Positions 61,279 to 64,000 of a DNA stretch of 64,000 nucleotides are shown here, in pieces. The stretch is taken from NCBI GenBank assembly GCA_934149405.1, contig CAKPEV010000006.1, forward strand, positions 49,436 through 113,435, in the 5' to 3' direction. Positions within the stretch are counted from its first letter, which is position 1. Every line of letters begins with the position of its first letter. Under the pieces are notes generated by a model. It was not told the origin of the DNA and searched no databases. It saw only the letters and a program-made list of their open reading frames with translations. Source of the stretch: an uncultured Clostridia bacterium (GTDB taxonomy: Bacteria; Bacillota; Clostridia; TANB77; UBA1234). A program made the position numbers and the translations under genes.

Positions 61279-63036
61279 CTATTCTAATATTGCTTTTATT
61301 CTACGTACACCTGCTGATACAGCTTCTTCTTTTATTATTTTAAAATGTCCTAGTTTTCCTGTTCTATCAACGTGAGGTCCACCACAAATCTCTTTACTAA
61401 AGTCTCCTATTGTATAAACTTTTACTTTATCACCATATTTGTTTGCAAATAGTCCTGTAGCACCAGATTTTTGTGCATCTTCTAATGACATTTCTTCGCA
61501 TGTTACTGGTAAATCTCTTTGAATTTGTTCGTTTACTATATCCTCAACTCTTTTTAATTCTTCTGGTGTAAGTTTTTGAGGATTCATAAAGTCAAATCTT
61601 AGTCTTTCTGCTGTTATATTTGATCCCTTTTGTGTTGCATGCTCACCCAAAACAATTTGTAACGCTTTATGTAACAAGTGAGTTGCCGTGTGATATGCTG
61701 TAGTTTTTTCACTATGATCTGCAAGTCCACCTTTAAATTTAGCTTCAGAACCAGCTCTTGATATTTCTTGATGCTTTTTGAATAATTCTTCAAACTCTTT
61801 CATATCTATTTTTAAGTCTTTCTCTTCTGCTAATTCTGCAGTCATTTCTGGTGGAAAGCCAAATGTATCATACAATCTAAACACTACTTCTCCATCTAGT
61901 TTTTCTTTACCTTCTGCTTTTGTTTTTTCTGCATTTTTGATAAATTCTTTTTCACCATGTTCTAGTGTCTTTACAAATTTATCTTTTTCTTCTTTTATTA
62001 CTTCTATTATTGTATCTTTATTTGCAGGAACTTCTGGATACATTTCAGCCATAATTTCTACAAACTTTTCTACTAATGTGCTTATCTCATTAGGATCTAT
62101 TTCTACTTTTCTCATATGTCTAATAACTCTACGAAGTAATCTTCTTAAAACATATCCTTGCTCTACATTGCTTGGTCTAACACCATCTATTATCATAAAT
62201 ATAGATGCTCTTAAATGGTCAGCTATTATTCTTGCACTGTTTATATTAAAGTTTTTAGCAAGCTCTTGTATTTTAGCTATTACATCTGCAAAAAGCTCTG
62301 TTTCATATACATTATTCTTTCCTTGTAATAAGCTTATAACTCTTTCAAGTCCAAGACCTGTATCAACATTTTTTTGCTTTAATGGCTCATATCTGCCATC
62401 TTTAGTTTTATTGTATTGCATAAATACGTTATTCCATATTTCAAGATACTTTCCACAGCTACATGATGGATTACAGTTCTCAGAACACTTTGGCTTTCCT
62501 GTGTCAAAGAAAATTTCTGTGTCTGGACCACATGGACCCGTTTCACCAGCTGGTCCCCACCAGTTATCTTCTCTTCCTAAATAAAAGATTCTATCTCTTG
62601 GTATTCCCATTTTTGCCCATGCATTAGCTGCTTCTTCATCTCTTGGTATTCCATCTTCACCTGCAAATACTGTTACAGATATCTTGTCCATATCAAAGCC
62701 AAGTTCATCTTTTAAGAAATTATAACTCATTTTTATTGATTCATCTTTGAAATAATCTCCTAATGACCAATTTCCCATCATTTCAAAATATGTTAAATGA
62801 CAAGGGTCCCCAACTGAATCAATATCTCCTGTTCTAATACATTTTTGATAATCTGTAAGTCTTTTTCCTTGTGGATGTGGCTCACCTAATAAATATGGAA
62901 CTAATGGATGCATTCCAGCTGTTGTAAACAATACTGTTGGGTCATTTTCGGGAACAACTGGTGCACTTGGTATTTCTTTGTGTCCGTTTCTTTTAAAATA
63001 TTCTATATATTTTCTTCTAAGTTCTATTGCTTTCAT
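61279..63036 (-). CDS. alaS: Alanyl-tRNA synthetase, short form
   Basis: About 585 residues from MKAIELRRKYIEYFKRNGHK (the ORF extends to 63096). Class II catalytic core (LFTTAGMHPLVPYLLGE, TYFEMMGNWSLGDYF) and the editing domain (HTATHLLHKAL, CGGPHVDRTG). It ends soon after the editing domain: the C-terminal oligomerisation/C-Ala domain of full AlaRS (about 875 residues) is missing. Such short AlaRS forms occur in some Clostridia. The GGAGG site supports the chosen start. Confidence 0.93.
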   Translation of the reverse strand: MKAIELRRKYIEYFKRNGHKEIPSAPVVPENDPTVLFTTAGMHPLVPYLLGEPHPQGKRLTDYQKCIRTGDIDSVGDPCHLTYFEMMGNWSLGDYFKDESIKMSYNFLKDELGFDMDKISVTVFAGEDGIPRDEEAANAWAKMGIPRDRIFYLGREDNWWGPAGETGPCGPDTEIFFDTGKPKCSENCNPSCSCGKYLEIWNNVFMQYNKTKDGRYEPLKQKNVDTGLGLERVISLLQGKNNVYETELFADVIAKIQELAKNFNINSARIIADHLRASIFMIIDGVRPSNVEQGYVLRRLLRRVIRHMRKVEIDPNEISTLVEKFVEIMAEMYPEVPANKDTIIEVIKEEKDKFVKTLEHGEKEFIKNAEKTKAEGKEKLDGEVVFRLYDTFGFPPEMTAELAEEKDLKIDMKEFEELFKKHQEISRAGSEAKFKGGLADHSEKTTAYHTATHLLHKALQIVLGEHATQKGSNITAERLRFDFMNPQKLTPEELKRVEDIVNEQIQRDLPVTCEEMSLEDAQKSGATGLFANKYGDKVKVYTIGDFSKEICGGPHVDRTGKLGHFKIIKEEAVSAGVRRIKAILE

Positions 63037-63131
63037 CTTTATTCCTCCACTTTTACAATATGTAGAAATTATATAATATTTCGCTTTAAAAATCAATCTA
63101 TCCTTTGCAATAAGAAGAAAAAGTTTTAAAT

Positions 63132-63695
63132 CTAAAGATTTTTATTTTTTATATAACTTCCTTTAAATTCTTCTTTTAATATATCCATATGAATAGTATT
63201 GTAATATTTTCCATCTATGTATTTATTTTCTCTTTGGATTCCAAATGTTTTAAAGCCTGCCTTCTCGTAGCATCTTTTGGCTCTTTCATTTACTTCTAAA
63301 ACTTCTAAGTTTATACTATTTATATTTAAATAATTAAATGCAAAATCTAGTAATAAGTTAATAGCTTCTAAGCCGTATCCTTTGCTTCTTTCTTTGTTTT
63401 CGCCAATCATTATTCCTAATGTTGCGGTTCTATCGACATGTTTAACGCTATTTAATTCTATATTACCGATTAACTCATCTCCTTCATTTTTTACTATTGA
63501 AAATATATATTTTTTATCACACATTGCAGAAGTTAACCATTCTTTCTCGCTGGATAATGTCAATATCGCATCGCTTCTACCAATATAATCTGTGACACCA
63601 AAATCATTCATCCATTTTGTGAAAATTTCTGCATCATCTTCACTCATCGGTGATAAATAAATATTTTCTCCTAATAATTTTTTGTAATATCTCAT
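63132..63695 (-). CDS. GNAT N-acetyltransferase, RimJ/RimL type
   Basis: 187 residues. LSPMSEDDAEIFTKWMND at the start, the acetyl-CoA loop MIGENKERSKGYGLEAINLL and the C-terminal INLEVLEVNERAKRCYEKAGF are typical of the RimJ/RimL-like group. Intact, in contrast to the GNAT at 51 kb. Lies upstream of alaS. Confidence 0.88.
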   Translation of the reverse strand: MRYYKKLLGENIYLSPMSEDDAEIFTKWMNDFGVTDYIGRSDAILTLSSEKEWLTSAMCDKKYIFSIVKNEGDELIGNIELNSVKHVDRTATLGIMIGENKERSKGYGLEAINLLLDFAFNYLNINSINLEVLEVNERAKRCYEKAGFKTFGIQRENKYIDGKYYNTIHMDILKEEFKGSYIKNKNL

Positions 63696-63738
63696 GTTTA
63701 ACTTCTCCTTTCTTAACTTAATTTACAACTATTCGCAT

Positions 63739-63861
63739 AAAAAAACTCGTAAAGAAATCTTATAATTAAGACTCCTTCACGAGGTTTAATTCGCTTCTAG
63801 TGTAGGCGCTATCAGCACCCTGCATTGCTCTACTTTAAAGTATTAAATGCACTCCTAATAC
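63739..63861 (-). ncRNA. Candidate small RNA or leader attenuator
   Basis: From the promoter at about 63868-63896 the transcript would fold as TGCATT/AATGCA enclosing TACTT-TA-AAGTA, then GGTGC-TGATA-GCGCC, and end in a 16-bp terminator stem (63746-63761 with 63768-63783, three G-U) and T7. It may be a free RNA or a riboswitch-like leader for the GNAT-alaS genes. No known class recognised; no T-box sequence. Confidence 0.5.
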
Positions 63862-63867
63862 AATTAA

Positions 63868-63896
63868 AAGATACCATGGTTTTATATTTGTGTCAA
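63868..63896 (-). promoter_or_regulatory. Promoter of the candidate small RNA
   Basis: TTGACA (63891-63896), 17-bp spacer, TATCTT (63868-63873). Confidence 0.6.
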
Positions 63897-64000
63897 GGAA
63901 AAAATTTTTTCAAGCTACCTATTATTGTAGGTTTGTCAAACATATGTCACACCAATTTAGAAATAACTGCAATTGAAATACCTTTTTATATACATTAGCT

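Larger units (their letters stand above)
63696..64000. other. Intergenic region with promoter and candidate RNA
   Basis: No protein gene. Contains a promoter, structured RNA and terminator, listed separately; beyond 63897 I see only AT-rich sequence. Confidence 0.6.

Noticed and set aside
63739..63861. T-box leader for alaS
   Set aside because: No T-box core sequence and no long stem I; too short.

Overview
The window is about 64 kb of AT-rich DNA from a low-GC Firmicute of the class Clostridia, most likely an uncultured gut-type lineage. The evidence is the canonical S10-spc ribosomal order, a zinc-type S14, a YabE-like 3D-domain protein, LexA, Rsm22, MurJ, strong AGGAGG ribosome-binding sites, and near-consensus TTGACA/TATAAT promoters. 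Almost everything is on the minus strand, so transcription runs from high to low coordinates. No CRISPR array, prophage, IS element or rRNA was seen.

Layout. 1-1.1 kb: map and a KOW-domain protein. 1.2-6.06 kb: a TetR/RND-efflux/secreted coiled-coil cassette with its own palindromic operators, inserted between adk and map. 6.3-18.1 kb: the S10-spc operon from rpsJ to adk, without rpmD (L30), behind a promoter and a structured leader. 18.2-27.8 kb: fic, rsm22-like, alr, tex, a radical SAM/SPASM enzyme coupled to a Tyr-Gly-Pro-rich membrane protein, dtd, a HAD hydrolase and yebC. 27.9-31.4 kb: two GT8 glycosyltransferases and two PlsC-like acyltransferases. 31.4-37.2 kb: a 58-residue ORF, lexA, corA, a 3D-domain protein, tmRNA, a small membrane protein and a MutS2-like protein without Smr. 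37.7-44.7 kb: a putative lipoprotein, a pseudopilin-like protein, rpsF-ssb-rpsR, a glycosyltransferase, murJ, RNase E/G and pth. 44.8-47.3 kb: an orphan VirD4-like ATPase on the plus strand. 47.4-53.3 kb: a Dlt-like acyl-transfer operon (AMP ligase, GNAT, carrier protein, MBOAT, SGNH-deacetylase fusion). 53.4-56.9 kb: galE, a winged-helix protein, an S1-domain protein and a patatin. 57-60.5 kb: a more GC-rich accessory stretch with a sigma-like factor and a small island between two tRNA-Tyr copies. 60.5-64 kb: a CAU tRNA, a HIT protein, alaS, a GNAT and a candidate small RNA.

Main observation. Four genes between 40 and 57 kb (glycosyltransferase, SGNH-deacetylase, GNAT, patatin) are each broken by +1 shifts at five sites. 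At every site the zero-frame codon is CGG, and skipping its C restores the family sequence with a glycine (GGN). By manual scan I found no in-frame CGG in any intact native gene. The only other in-frame CGG codons are in four genes of the 57-60 kb accessory stretch and possibly in a leader ORF. This looks like CGG-directed +1 recoding, similar in logic to yeast Ty1/Ty3 frameshifting. It could also be gene decay or a systematic sequence artefact, and both can be tested.
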